A DNA stretch of 34,065 nt from a virus: IMG/VR virus record IMGVR_UViG_3300005467_000030, positions 1-34,065 of that record, one strand, 5' to 3'. A program made the position numbers and the translations under genes. Below the pieces are notes generated by a model. That model did not search any database. It saw only the letters and a program-made list of their open reading frames with translations, and had not been told where the DNA came from. The first letter of the stretch is position 1; each line of letters opens with the position of its first letter. This document shows positions 1 through 5,884 of the stretch, in pieces.

Positions 1-43
1 TGAACCCGGCCTATTTGCAACCCTGGAATTAGGATGAGATGGC

Positions 44-119
44 GCCCGCTTAGCTCAATGGATAGAGCGCCTGACTTCGGATCAGGAGGTTGCGAGTTCG
101 AGTCTTGCAGCGGGTACCA
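44..119 (+). tRNA. tRNA-Arg, anticodon TCG
   Basis: A complete cloverleaf can be drawn: 7-bp acceptor (44-50 with 109-115, ending in a G-T wobble), D arm GCTC/GAGC, anticodon stem CCTGA/TCAGG around the loop CTTCGGA, a 5-base variable region, T arm GCGAG/CTTGC with loop TTCGAGT, discriminator A116 and an encoded CCA at 117-119. The anticodon TCG reads CGN/CGA arginine codons. The integrase starts 40 bases downstream, so this is the probable integration target, kept intact at the prophage junction. Confidence 0.95.
91..119 (+). other. Probable phage attachment core in the tRNA 3' half
   Basis: Tyrosine integrases commonly use the T-arm and acceptor 3' strand of a tRNA as crossover core, and the integrase gene then lies beside the reconstituted tRNA. 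That layout is seen here. The exact core cannot be set because the second copy (other prophage end) is not in this window; no repeat of the tRNA 3' end was seen at the right edge. Confidence 0.4.
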
Positions 120-159
120 GTTCTCCGCAAATTGAGCGTTATTCGTATTCGGAAAGCGG

Positions 160-1149
160 ATGCGACAGGCTTCGAAAGGGCGCGTCAATTTGACGCCCAG
201 TCAGCGGACAGAATTGGAGGTCAGGCGCTCCCGGAGAGCGCCTTTCGAGCCAAAGGTTCTCTCGGACATGCCGATTTCCGAACTCGTCGAGGCCTTCCTC
301 GAGAGCCGGCAAGCCACGCTATCGCCGAAGACGGTGAAGTGGGCCTATGGTTGGCCGCTGCGCAAACTGCTGGTTCCTTTCTGTGAGCGGTGGTCGATCA
401 CTCGCCTCGCGACGCTCGACCAGGAGCGCCTCGACCAACTAACCACAGAGCTGCGCGAGAGGAAGCTGGCGCCGGCGAGCGTGCGGTCCTACCTGAAAGG
501 GATCAACACCTTCCTCAACTGGACCCGCAAAGCCGGTCCCACGGCGCCGATGCCGATACTCCGGAAGGTCGAGCGCGACGTGCTCACGCTTCGAGAGATG
601 CGCAAGCTCGAGCGTGTTTGTCCGTCATCGCGCGATCAACTTATCATCCGGATCCTGGCCGACACCGGCATGCGAGAAAGCGAGCTGGTGACGATGCGGC
701 TCACCGACGTCCTCGAGCGGGATGCCAAGGACGTCATCCGCGTCCGCGGCAAGACAGGCGAGCGTATGCCGTCCATCTCGCCCGAAGTCCGCAGCCGGCT
801 GCGCACGTACACCAGCCACGAGCGCCCGCGGGACGCAACGACGACTCAGGTCTTCGTCGCTCATGCTCGCAATGCTCGTTCGCGGATCCACGAGCCGCTG
901 ACGAAGAGTGGCGTTTACCAGCTGGTGAAGAACGCGGCAGCACGCCTTGGCTGGGAGGATCGCGTCTATCCCCACCTTCTTCGCCACAGCAATATCACGC
1001 TGCGGATGGCCCGACACCAGCCGGCAGCTGACATCGTGGCGGAGACAGGGGTCTCGATCACGATCCTCGTCAACAACTACTCCCACCCTGCCCTGAAGGA
1101 TCGCCACGCGTCGACGATGCTGGTGCTCGAGGAACAGGACGAAATCTAG
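160..1149 (+). CDS. int: Tyrosine recombinase (phage integrase)
   Basis: This 329-aa protein would catalyse integration and excision at the adjacent tRNA-Arg. The N-terminal part (about residues 35-125) looks like a SAM-like core-binding domain. The catalytic domain follows with Arg172 (TGMRESEL), Lys198 (RGKTG), the H-x-x-R box at His272/Arg275 (HLLRHS) and the nucleophile Tyr307 (NNYSHP). The second conserved His/Trp, usually in an LGH-type motif nine residues before the tyrosine, reads as Val298 here, which is unusual. The length fits the family. The ATG at 160 is preceded by GGAAAG, and the same frame is closed by a stop at 133-135, so little upstream extension is possible. There is no arm-binding domain of lambda type. 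The gene is monocistronic and ends before a palindrome and a terminator. Confidence 0.93.
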   Translation: MRQASKGRVNLTPSQRTELEVRRSRRAPFEPKVLSDMPISELVEAFLESRQATLSPKTVKWAYGWPLRKLLVPFCERWSITRLATLDQERLDQLTTELRERKLAPASVRSYLKGINTFLNWTRKAGPTAPMPILRKVERDVLTLREMRKLERVCPSSRDQLIIRILADTGMRESELVTMRLTDVLERDAKDVIRVRGKTGERMPSISPEVRSRLRTYTSHERPRDATTTQVFVAHARNARSRIHEPLTKSGVYQLVKNAAARLGWEDRVYPHLLRHSNITLRMARHQPAADIVAETGVSITILVNNYSHPALKDRHASTMLVLEEQDEI

Positions 1150-1182
1150 GTTTCTTCTATCTAGAAACAGGCTGGGCGGGGT

Positions 1183-1198
1183 TTATTACCGGTAATAA
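1183..1198. repeat. 16-bp perfect palindrome after the integrase
   Basis: The sequence TTATTACC is followed directly by its reverse complement GGTAATAA. It is AT-rich in a GC-rich setting, 33 bases past the integrase stop. With no spacer it is a poor RNA hairpin, so a dimeric protein site (excisionase, repressor or host factor) is more likely. A second imperfect inverted repeat (TTTCT/AGAAA, about 1151-1177) lies just upstream. Confidence 0.55.
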
Positions 1199-1250
1199 CT
1201 GCACGCTGAGCTCAGTTTTTCGGTCGGGTGGCGTTGCCCACAGAAACAGA

Positions 1251-1282
1251 AGAGGCGCCCCCCTACGGCTCGGGGCGCCTCT
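1251..1282 (+). terminator. Strong terminator hairpin downstream of int
   Basis: An 11-bp perfect stem (AGAGGCGCCCC at 1251-1261 with GGGGCGCCTCT at 1272-1282) encloses a 10-base loop. Only two T residues follow, so the U-tract is weak, but stem strength and position after int support termination. It could also shield int from readthrough in the opposite direction. Confidence 0.75.
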
Positions 1283-1567
1283 TAAGTTGGTCACCTTGAG
1301 TCCCGACTCTCGGCGCTCCGTGGTGGCGAGGTCGAGTATAGAACCCCGACACCAGCATTATCAAGACCGCGAGCCACCATAGGTAGTTGCAATGGTCCGA
1401 TCGCACCCAAGCGCTGGGGCCTCGAGGTGATAGCCCGGCTATAACTCGCCACCCTACCCATTGTGGCCCAAGGGGACCGGACCGCCCCAGGTTGCCCCTT
1501 CACAATAGTAAAGAAGGTGGCCGTCCACGCCTAGGTCGAAGTAGAATCTGGGGCACATGGCGTCCGC
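1283..1567. other. Non-coding stretch between the terminator and the tRNA-like gene
   Basis: No convincing gene is seen on either strand. The short open frames here lack ribosome sites and protein-like composition. The stretch lies in the arm where attP flanks, integrase arm sites or regulatory elements would be expected, but no clear repeat was recognised. Confidence 0.5.
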
Positions 1568-1643
1568 GGGGCGGTAGCCAAGTCCGGTAAGGCGTCCGTG
1601 GTGGCACCGCGGATCACCGAGAGTTCAAATCTCTCCCGCCCCT
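1568..1643 (+). tRNA. tRNA-like gene with atypical anticodon arm (possible GGC anticodon)
   Basis: Acceptor GGGGCGG pairs perfectly with CCGCCCC (1636-1642). The D arm is GCC/GGC, and the T arm GAGAG/CTCTC carries the canonical loop TTCAAAT. The anticodon arm is odd: a 5-bp reading leaves a 9-base loop, while a 6-bp stem (TCCGTG/CGCGGA) leaves a normal 7-base loop GTGGCAC with U33 and anticodon GGC (alanine). The acceptor lacks the G3-U70 pair expected of tRNA-Ala, the discriminator is T, and CCA is not encoded. It is either a divergent phage tRNA, a non-standard decoder, or a decaying tRNA. The fold is well supported and the identity is not. Confidence 0.6.
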
Positions 1644-1690
1644 CGCCTTGATCTAACGCACATTGTCCCGCGTTCTTGTGCCTAGTACCC

Positions 1691-1719
1691 TTGACAAAGT
1701 ATCTGATACGCTGTATAGT
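1691..1719 (+). promoter_or_regulatory. Consensus sigma-70 promoter with operator-like palindrome
   Basis: A perfect -35 TTGACA (1691-1696) and a near-consensus -10 TATAGT (1714-1719) are separated by exactly 17 bases. The spacer holds the inverted repeat GTATC-T-GATAC (1699-1709), and CTGT/ACAG (1711-1724) overlaps the -10. This fits an autoregulated toxin-antitoxin promoter bound by the HTH protein encoded two genes down. It is the clearest promoter in the window. Confidence 0.85.
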
Positions 1720-1744
1720 GACAGTGTAAAGGAGATCAGTCAGA

Positions 1745-1960
1745 ATGGACCTAAGGGATGTCAATCGTGCAGCAGAGGAACAAGGCTTTGGTGTTGAGCG
1801 GACGAGCAAGGGGCATTGGAAGTACACGCCTCCGGACAAGCGGTTTCGAGCCGAGTTCTTCTCGGGCACTCCGTCTGACCAGCGTGCGATCAAGAACCTG
1901 GTCGCCAAGCTACGGCGTGCGGGGCTGATCTGGCCGTGGGCCGGAAGGATTCGGAAGTGA
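1745..1960 (+). CDS. HicA-like toxin (small dsRBD-fold mRNA interferase)
   Basis: This 71-aa protein has the HicA layout: an N-terminal helix, then TSKGHWKY with the candidate catalytic His24, a beta-hairpin, and a C-terminal helix ending near KLRRAGL. HicA toxins cleave mRNA in the cytoplasm and are held in check by a partner antitoxin. The Shine-Dalgarno GGAGAT (1731-1736) lies 8 bases before the ATG, and a consensus promoter lies immediately upstream. The stop overlaps the next start by four bases (GTGA), so the two are co-translated. The partner is not a typical HicB but an HTH protein, so assignment as an active toxin is an inference from family shape and arrangement. Confidence 0.75.
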   Translation: MDLRDVNRAAEEQGFGVERTSKGHWKYTPPDKRFRAEFFSGTPSDQRAIKNLVAKLRRAGLIWPWAGRIRK

Positions 1961-2493
1961 CGGGTTGGAGCGTCCTCATCGAAGGCCGCCCCGCGAAGCC
2001 AGTGGATCCGGAGAAGCTCAGCGAGCAGCTGGCAGACCTCCACGCGGTTGTGAGCTTCGGCGATGGCCTGCTTTCTACTGCAGCCACCGTCGACGCACAC
2101 AGTCCGATGGAGGCTTACGACTTCGTGTACGAGACCCTCGCGGGCGTTGTGGTCGGCCAGGTCAAAATCGAGAAGGCTGAGATCCTTTCCGAAGAGCGCC
2201 AGGCGCGCGAGCTCGAGGTCTCAAACCTCCCCGACCTTGTTGGACTCGCAGAGATCGCCGAGCTCGCCGGCACGACTCGGCAGCGTGTCTTTCAGATGAC
2301 CGCGAACAAGGGGTTTCCTGCCGCGGTGCTCGAGCTCCGATCGGGTCGCCTGTGGTCCAGACCTGCGATTGTCCGTTACCTCGAAGGACGCCAGTTCGTC
2401 AGGGCGCGGATCAAGACCTTGGGCTCCCAGGTCGGTGGCGCGGGCATCACTGCTACCTTGCGCAGCAAGCAGAAGGCGGCCAAGCACAGATGA
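1957..2493 (+). CDS. HTH DNA-binding protein, probable antitoxin/autorepressor of the HicA-like toxin
   Basis: This 178-aa protein has two parts. Residues 1-80 look like a small alpha/beta domain (strand WSVLIEG, helix, strand, then a helix near [11 protein letters not shown]) of unknown identity. Residues about 94-146 form a MerR/AlpA-style helix-turn-helix ([12 protein letters not shown], then TTRQRVFQM, then GRLWSRPAI), a type common in actinobacterial antitoxin-like proteins. The GTG at 1957 is chosen because it makes a 4-base overlap with the toxin stop and has GGAAGGA 8 bases upstream; an earlier in-frame GTG at 1936 is possible. The likely role is neutralising the toxin and binding the promoter palindrome. 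Confidence 0.72.
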   Translation: MTGWSVLIEGRPAKPVDPEKLSEQLADLHAVVSFGDGLLSTAATVDAHSPMEAYDFVYETLAGVVVGQVKIEKAEILSEERQARELEVSNLPDLVGLAEIAELAGTTRQRVFQMTANKGFPAAVLELRSGRLWSRPAIVRYLEGRQFVRARIKTLGSQVGGAGITATLRSKQKAAKHR

Positions 2494-2645
2494 AGCTCAG
2501 TAGCATTTTCTTCAAGGCGGCGCGAGTGAGCCGCGACCTATCAGCTGTTGGATCCGGCAACCCGAAACGCATGGCTCGACGAGTCAAGAACAAGGTCGTC
2601 GGCCGCGCGCTTGCGCGCTCGCTGTTCCGCCGGCTCTGGAGGTGA
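2490..2645 (+). CDS. Small basic protein of the HicA-HTH cassette
   Basis: This 51-aa protein begins [16 protein letters not shown] and is strongly basic in its C-terminal half ([13 protein letters not shown], ending RRLWR). Its ATG overlaps the stop of the HTH gene as ATGA, the signature of a coupled operon. I recognise the general pattern (a short helix, a GNPKR turn, then a basic amphipathic helix ending in Trp) from small proteins seen in actinobacterial genomes and phages, but I know no function. The same frame is open upstream to 2352; the overlapping ATG is preferred. It could bind nucleic acid or membrane, or support the toxin-antitoxin pair. Confidence 0.68.
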   Translation: MKLSSIFFKAARVSRDLSAVGSGNPKRMARRVKNKVVGRALARSLFRRLWR

Positions 2646-2717
2646 AGATCCAGCCGAGCTGCCCTGAGAGGGGCCTCGAAGCGCCGAAGCGCTGAAATTT
2701 CCCACGGAAACCAAAGA

Positions 2718-2741
2718 GGCCCGGGCCTTTCGGCCCGGGCC
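2718..2741. terminator. GC-rich hairpin between convergent operons
   Basis: GGCCCGGGCC (2718-2727) and an identical palindromic copy (2732-2741) form a 10-bp stem with a TTTC loop. On the minus strand it follows the holin gene and is succeeded by CTCTTTGG. It sits between the end of the plus-strand cassette and the end of the late operon, so it probably terminates both directions. Confidence 0.75.
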
Positions 2742-2763
2742 CGGCTGGGGGGAGGAAGAGACG

Positions 2764-3135
2764 CTACTTAAGCAGAGGTCCGATTGACGCGTTGTCCTTG
2801 AGCAGCGAGAAGACGAGTTGCTGAACGCCGAATAGCAAGGTCGACGACGCCAACAGCGCGGGCACCGACGAAAAGTCAGGGTGGTACTCGCCACTGGCGT
2901 AGCCGGCAAGTGCGGCGATAAGGAACGCAACCAAGTAGGCAACAGCCGTCATGGTCGGACCGTCGAGCTTCACCTGCTTGAGAGCAAGCGGTGACAGCAA
3001 GATCACGACTGTCGCGATCGCATTCGCGAGCTGCACGCTCGAGCCCGTCGACGCTGTCAGCGCAAGCCACAGGACCAGGAGCACGAGGACGAGGACTGCA
3101 GGCACACGGAAGAGACGGAACAGGAGCCAGGTCAC
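2764..3135 (-). CDS. Putative holin (multi-pass membrane protein)
   Basis: This 123-aa, very hydrophobic protein has up to four membrane segments: about residues 8-28 (RVPAVLVLVLLVLWLAL), 36-54, 62-80 and 92-112. Short polar loops and a lysine near the end resemble class I/III holins. It is the last gene of the late operon, in the same cluster as a peptidase-type endolysin, and would permeabilise the membrane to release or activate the lysin. The GTG start at 3135 has an excellent ribosome site (AAAGGAGGT, 6-base gap). No enzymatic motif is visible. Holin is inferred from size, topology and location; another small phage membrane protein is possible. Confidence 0.7.
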   Translation of the reverse strand: MTWLLFRLFRVPAVLVLVLLVLWLALTASTGSSVQLANAIATVVILLSPLALKQVKLDGPTMTAVAYLVAFLIAALAGYASGEYHPDFSSVPALLASSTLLFGVQQLVFSLLKDNASIGPLLK

Positions 3136-3205
3136 AGGGACCTCCTTTGGAAATGCCGGCGAGAGGATTGGAGCTACGGGTAGCGGCCGGCTGAGGCTGC
3201 CCGGG

Positions 3206-3652
3206 CTACTTGCTGATCAGGCCGCGGACGTACTGCTCCGCTTCGAAGTCAGCGAACGCGGCTGTGTGCTTGCCGCCGGGCCCACGATGGTGAAACACAC
3301 AGAGGACCTCGAGATTGGCCCCGGACTCGACCCAGGCGCCGACCTCATCCGGATTGCTGATGCCGGGGTAGTCCGCCTCGAGCCATTTCAGGTCGACCCC
3401 GTTCTGGAGGCTGAATTCGACATGCGAGTGATGGAGCTCGAGCGGCTTCGTCAGATCGCATTCGCTGAAGTCGCCACGGTGCTTGCCCACAGCGCACTGC
3501 CATTTGTCGGGATCCTTCTTCCAGGCCTCGTGGAGGTGGTTGAAGTCCTTGTAGTGCGGGTCCGACGTCCGGGCCGGATGTTCTGGGAAATGAATGACGT
3601 AGTGGTGAGTCTGCGGTCCATCGTGTGCTGCAACCGCTTCGGCGTCGCTCAT
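3206..3652 (-). CDS. HNH-type endonuclease-like protein
   Basis: This 148-aa protein has an HNH-like arrangement: LELHH (His74/His75), then GANLEVLC with Asn113, then FHHRG (His121/His122). Three cysteines (53, 65, 118) could form part of a zinc site. HNH nucleases are frequent in phages, where they assist packaging or act as homing enzymes. The ATG at 3652 overlaps the upstream gene's stop by four bases and has GGAGGG just before it. The location between lysis-type genes, rather than beside terminase, is unusual. The N-terminal 45 residues are His-rich and unrelated to the nuclease fold. Function as an active nuclease is inferred from the motif only. Confidence 0.75.
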   Translation of the reverse strand: MSDAEAVAAHDGPQTHHYVIHFPEHPARTSDPHYKDFNHLHEAWKKDPDKWQCAVGKHRGDFSECDLTKPLELHHSHVEFSLQNGVDLKWLEADYPGISNPDEVGAWVESGANLEVLCVFHHRGPGGKHTAAFADFEAEQYVRGLISK

Positions 3653-4185
3653 GGATGGTGCCCTCCAGTTTTCGCGAGGTAAGTGAGGATGGCGAGGGTG
3701 GCGGCGATCGCCCCGGCCACGGAACCAGCGAACGCAGATGCGACTTGGAACCACGCTCGCCGCCGCGAATCTCTCCGGTCGAGCTTCTTCCGTTCGACCT
3801 GATCGTAGAGGTAGTCCTTTAGCATTCCCGGGAGCGCCTGCTTCTGCTCGAGGCTGAGCTGCTCAACGCCGAACTCTTCCGTTAGAGCCTCCCCCTTGTC
3901 CAGGGCGTCCTCCATACGGGCGATGGCGTCAGCGGTACCCGGATGAGCGGTCAACACGACGTGGCGACCGAGTTCGGCGTTGGTCTGCTGCACAAGGCGG
4001 GAGAGAGCGGTCAGCTGGCGACCAAGCGTCCGTTTGACGTGGTTCGCGCTCGAGATCTCCTTGCGCATTCCCTCGAGCTCTGGCCGGAGCGCGCCGACAG
4101 CCTCTGTGATCAGGTCCTTGCGCTGCTTGAGACGCTGGTTGAAGAGTTCCTCGAGCTCCTCGTCGGTGTAGGTTCGCTCGCTCAC
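3649..4185 (-). CDS. Coiled-coil protein with C-terminal membrane anchor
   Basis: This 178-aa protein is mostly charged helix (residues 8-75 and 85-140) with coiled-coil character, followed by a basic patch (RRDSRRR) and one membrane segment (about 146-171, AFAGSVAGAIAATLAILTYL). It therefore probably sits as a C-tail-anchored oligomer in the inner membrane. The GTG at 4185 makes a GTGA overlap with the endolysin stop; GTGs at 4197 and 4200 are alternatives. The position between endolysin and HNH/holin suggests a role in lysis, such as an antiholin, holin partner or spanin-like factor, but no family was recognised. Confidence 0.65.
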   Translation of the reverse strand: MSERTYTDEELEELFNQRLKQRKDLITEAVGALRPELEGMRKEISSANHVKRTLGRQLTALSRLVQQTNAELGRHVVLTAHPGTADAIARMEDALDKGEALTEEFGVEQLSLEQKQALPGMLKDYLYDQVERKKLDRRDSRRRAWFQVASAFAGSVAGAIAATLAILTYLAKTGGHHP

Positions 4186-5069
4186 CGATACGGCCACCAC
4201 GGGACGATGCAGCCTGAGCCTTGCTGCGGACCGGATCCTGGCACGGGATCGTCGACGTGGGGGATCACGTTCGTTTGCGAGTAGACCGGCTTGCTCGGGT
4301 CCGCGTCGGCGACGACGTTGAATATCATGCCGGGGCGCGCCTGGGCCCACATGTCAGCTCGGACCTCGGCTACGTGCAGGTCGGTCAAAAGCGAGGCCAT
4401 GACGGTGCCGAGCGCGTCCTGCACCGTGTATGTCGGGGCCGCCGGCGGGACAGTTGGTGGGGTAACGGGAGGTTTGACCACCGGTGGGATCACTACAACC
4501 GGTGGCTGGGTCGCGGGGGCCGACGGTTGCACTATCGGCCTGAACCGCAGGACCTTGCAGATGATGGTGGCCGGATCCCCATACAGGTTCAGCCGCTTGA
4601 CCACCCCGTCATACGAGTCACACACAATTAAGGACGAGGCTGGCTGGCCAGCCGTGTAGTTCCACACGGGTAGGAAGTGCGGGCTGTCGGTCACGAGCCC
4701 GTTGGGGAAGCGGATGAATAGAAGGACGTAGTCGGGTCCATTGTTGTCGGCGGTCCGGAGGTCGGCGGCGCCGGCCGGTGCGTAAGTGCTGACCAGATCG
4801 ATGAGGTTCGGGAATGCCAGGTGGAGAGCGGTATCCGGCAGCAGGTCGCCCGAGACATAGATCCCGTTGGCCTTGTAGAGGTCGTTCAGCTCAGCTGGAG
4901 TGATCGAGTGCCCCATCCACGTGAGGACGTCCGCGTCGCTCACCAGGTAGCAGCCGGCGCCGTATTTGCTAGTCGGGCTGGGCCCGATCGTGTCCGGACC
5001 GAAACCGAGCAGGGTCGTCGACCATCGTCCATCGACCTGCGACCAGCCGTTGGCGGTGCTTAAGGTCAT
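4182..5069 (-). CDS. Putative endolysin, C39-like cysteine peptidase
   Basis: In this 295-aa protein, residues 8-175 match the plan of C39-like (Peptidase_C39_2) domains: WSQVDGRWS, then LGFG..TIG, then the YGAGC nucleophile Cys40, then SITPAELNDLYK, His131 (DSPHFLPVWN) and an acidic residue at Asp151/Asp154. Such domains in phages cleave peptidoglycan cross-bridge peptides. A proline-rich linker (about 178-212) leads to a C-terminal domain of about 80 residues that may bind the cell wall. There is no signal peptide, as expected for a holin-dependent lysin. The ribosome site AGGAGG is 11-12 bases upstream. The location next to small membrane proteins supports a lysis role. Confidence 0.75.
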   Translation of the reverse strand: MTLSTANGWSQVDGRWSTTLLGFGPDTIGPSPTSKYGAGCYLVSDADVLTWMGHSITPAELNDLYKANGIYVSGDLLPDTALHLAFPNLIDLVSTYAPAGAADLRTADNNGPDYVLLFIRFPNGLVTDSPHFLPVWNYTAGQPASSLIVCDSYDGVVKRLNLYGDPATIICKVLRFRPIVQPSAPATQPPVVVIPPVVKPPVTPPTVPPAAPTYTVQDALGTVMASLLTDLHVAEVRADMWAQARPGMIFNVVADADPSKPVYSQTNVIPHVDDPVPGSGPQQGSGCIVPWWPYR

Positions 5070-5102
5070 TGGCGTCCAACCTCCTGCGTTGGGTTTTGTG
5101 CT

Positions 5103-5134
5103 GCGGCGTTAATTCAGTGGTAGAGTCGGCTGTC
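5103..5134 (+). other. tRNA 5'-half-like sequence
   Basis: The stretch reads like acceptor GCGGCGT, TA, D arm ATTC-AGTGGTA-GAGT, then C and GGCTGTC. No matching anticodon 3' strand, T arm or acceptor complement follows; instead the antisense gene begins within five bases. It may be a recombination scar from a tRNA or a chance resemblance. Confidence 0.3.
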
Positions 5135-5136
5135 AA

Positions 5137-5646
5137 GTGAAAGTGACCTTGCGAACAGCACTCGTCGGTGTGATCGTGGCGGCAAGCGTGGCCAGCCTGG
5201 GCGTCGCAGCCTTCTTGCACCAAGGCCCGAGCGGACCGGTGCACATCCAGTCGGCGGGCGTCTTGGGCTCACCGTCGCCGGGCGTCCTCGCGACCGGCGG
5301 CGACGTGACCGCGAGCTCGACGCCTGACGCGTCACCGCTGCCTGACCCGAACGGGGTGCCAAACCCGAACACGGCGACCACGCCACCGCCAGCGCCGCGA
5401 CCTGCGCCCGCCCCGGCACCGCCGCCACCGACCCCCACCTACTGCGGACACGCATTCGTCTACGCGGCACAGGTTGTCAGCGTGCCCGCCAACTCGGTCG
5501 TGTATCCGACGTGTACCTTGAGCGGGGGCAAGCCGTTCGGGCCTGGCGCGGTGACCGTCACCGGCTACATCGACACGCCGCAGGGCCGCATCTACCGCAT
5601 AGGCGACCCGGTCATCACGCCTGGGGCCTGGTTCAAGGCCCCATAG
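5137..5646 (+). CDS. Secreted proline-rich protein on the strand opposite to the late operon
   Basis: This 169-aa protein starts with a typical signal sequence: a short basic N-terminus (VKVTLR), a hydrophobic core TALVGVIVAASVASLGVAAF, and no lipobox cysteine. Residues 40-100 are a Ser/Pro/Ala-rich spacer with PAPAPAPPPPTPT. A small C-terminal domain (100-169) has two cysteines (TYCGHA, YPTCTL) that could form a disulfide outside the cell. It is the only gene in the structural block on the plus strand and overlaps the 3' end of the neighbouring gene tail to tail by 14 bases. It is divergent from the endolysin across a 67-base gap. The GTG start has no strong ribosome site. A lysogenic-conversion or superinfection-exclusion moron is plausible but not shown. 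Confidence 0.7.
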   Translation: MKVTLRTALVGVIVAASVASLGVAAFLHQGPSGPVHIQSAGVLGSPSPGVLATGGDVTASSTPDASPLPDPNGVPNPNTATTPPPAPRPAPAPAPPPPTPTYCGHAFVYAAQVVSVPANSVVYPTCTLSGGKPFGPGAVTVTGYIDTPQGRIYRIGDPVITPGAWFKAP

Positions 5647-5881
5647 GCAGCGGCGGGGGCGGCGGCGTGACGCCAGCCGCGCCGACAACGGCCGCAAGGT
5701 AGCGCCGCAGCAGGGCCCACAAGTCGTCGGCGAGTTCCGGGCCTGGTTGGCCGCTCCACACGCCCGGTGTGGTCACGCCCGCCACCGTGAGGTCATACTC
5801 CACGTGCAGCCCACTGATTGCCTTCGTGGTCGGGTCGATGTCAAGCGAGGCGGCCTTGAACCTGACAGTGATGGTCGCCAA
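5633..5881 (-). CDS. Small tail-region protein of unknown function
   Basis: This 82-aa protein starts with TTG four bases after the upstream stop, with GGAGGT six bases before the start. The first 45 residues look like beta strands (TITVRFKAASLDID, GLHVEYDLTV), followed by a helix (ELADDLWALLRRYLAAVVG) and a proline run (PPPPPLP) at the end. No family was recognised. Its place at the end of the tail-tip genes suggests a minor tail or assembly component. Confidence 0.65.
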   Translation of the reverse strand: MATITVRFKAASLDIDPTTKAISGLHVEYDLTVAGVTTPGVWSGQPGPELADDLWALLRRYLAAVVGAAGVTPPPPPLPMGP

Positions 5882-5884
5882 CCC

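Noticed and set aside
625-1107. Minus-strand 160-codon frame inside the integrase
   Set aside because: It is antisense to a clear tyrosine recombinase and has no family features.
1387-1590. Short open frame in the int-tRNA interval
   Set aside because: No ribosome site, Pro/Arg-rich composition, and it runs into the tRNA-like gene.
2352-2489. Extended N-terminus of the 51-aa gene
   Set aside because: The extra codons overlap the HTH gene in another frame; the ATG at 2490 gives a 4-base overlap and a sensible protein.
3178-3209. Imperfect GTAGC...GCTAC hairpin between the HNH and holin genes
   Set aside because: The stem needs a two-base bulge and overlaps the HNH stop; plausible attenuator but not supported enough to list.
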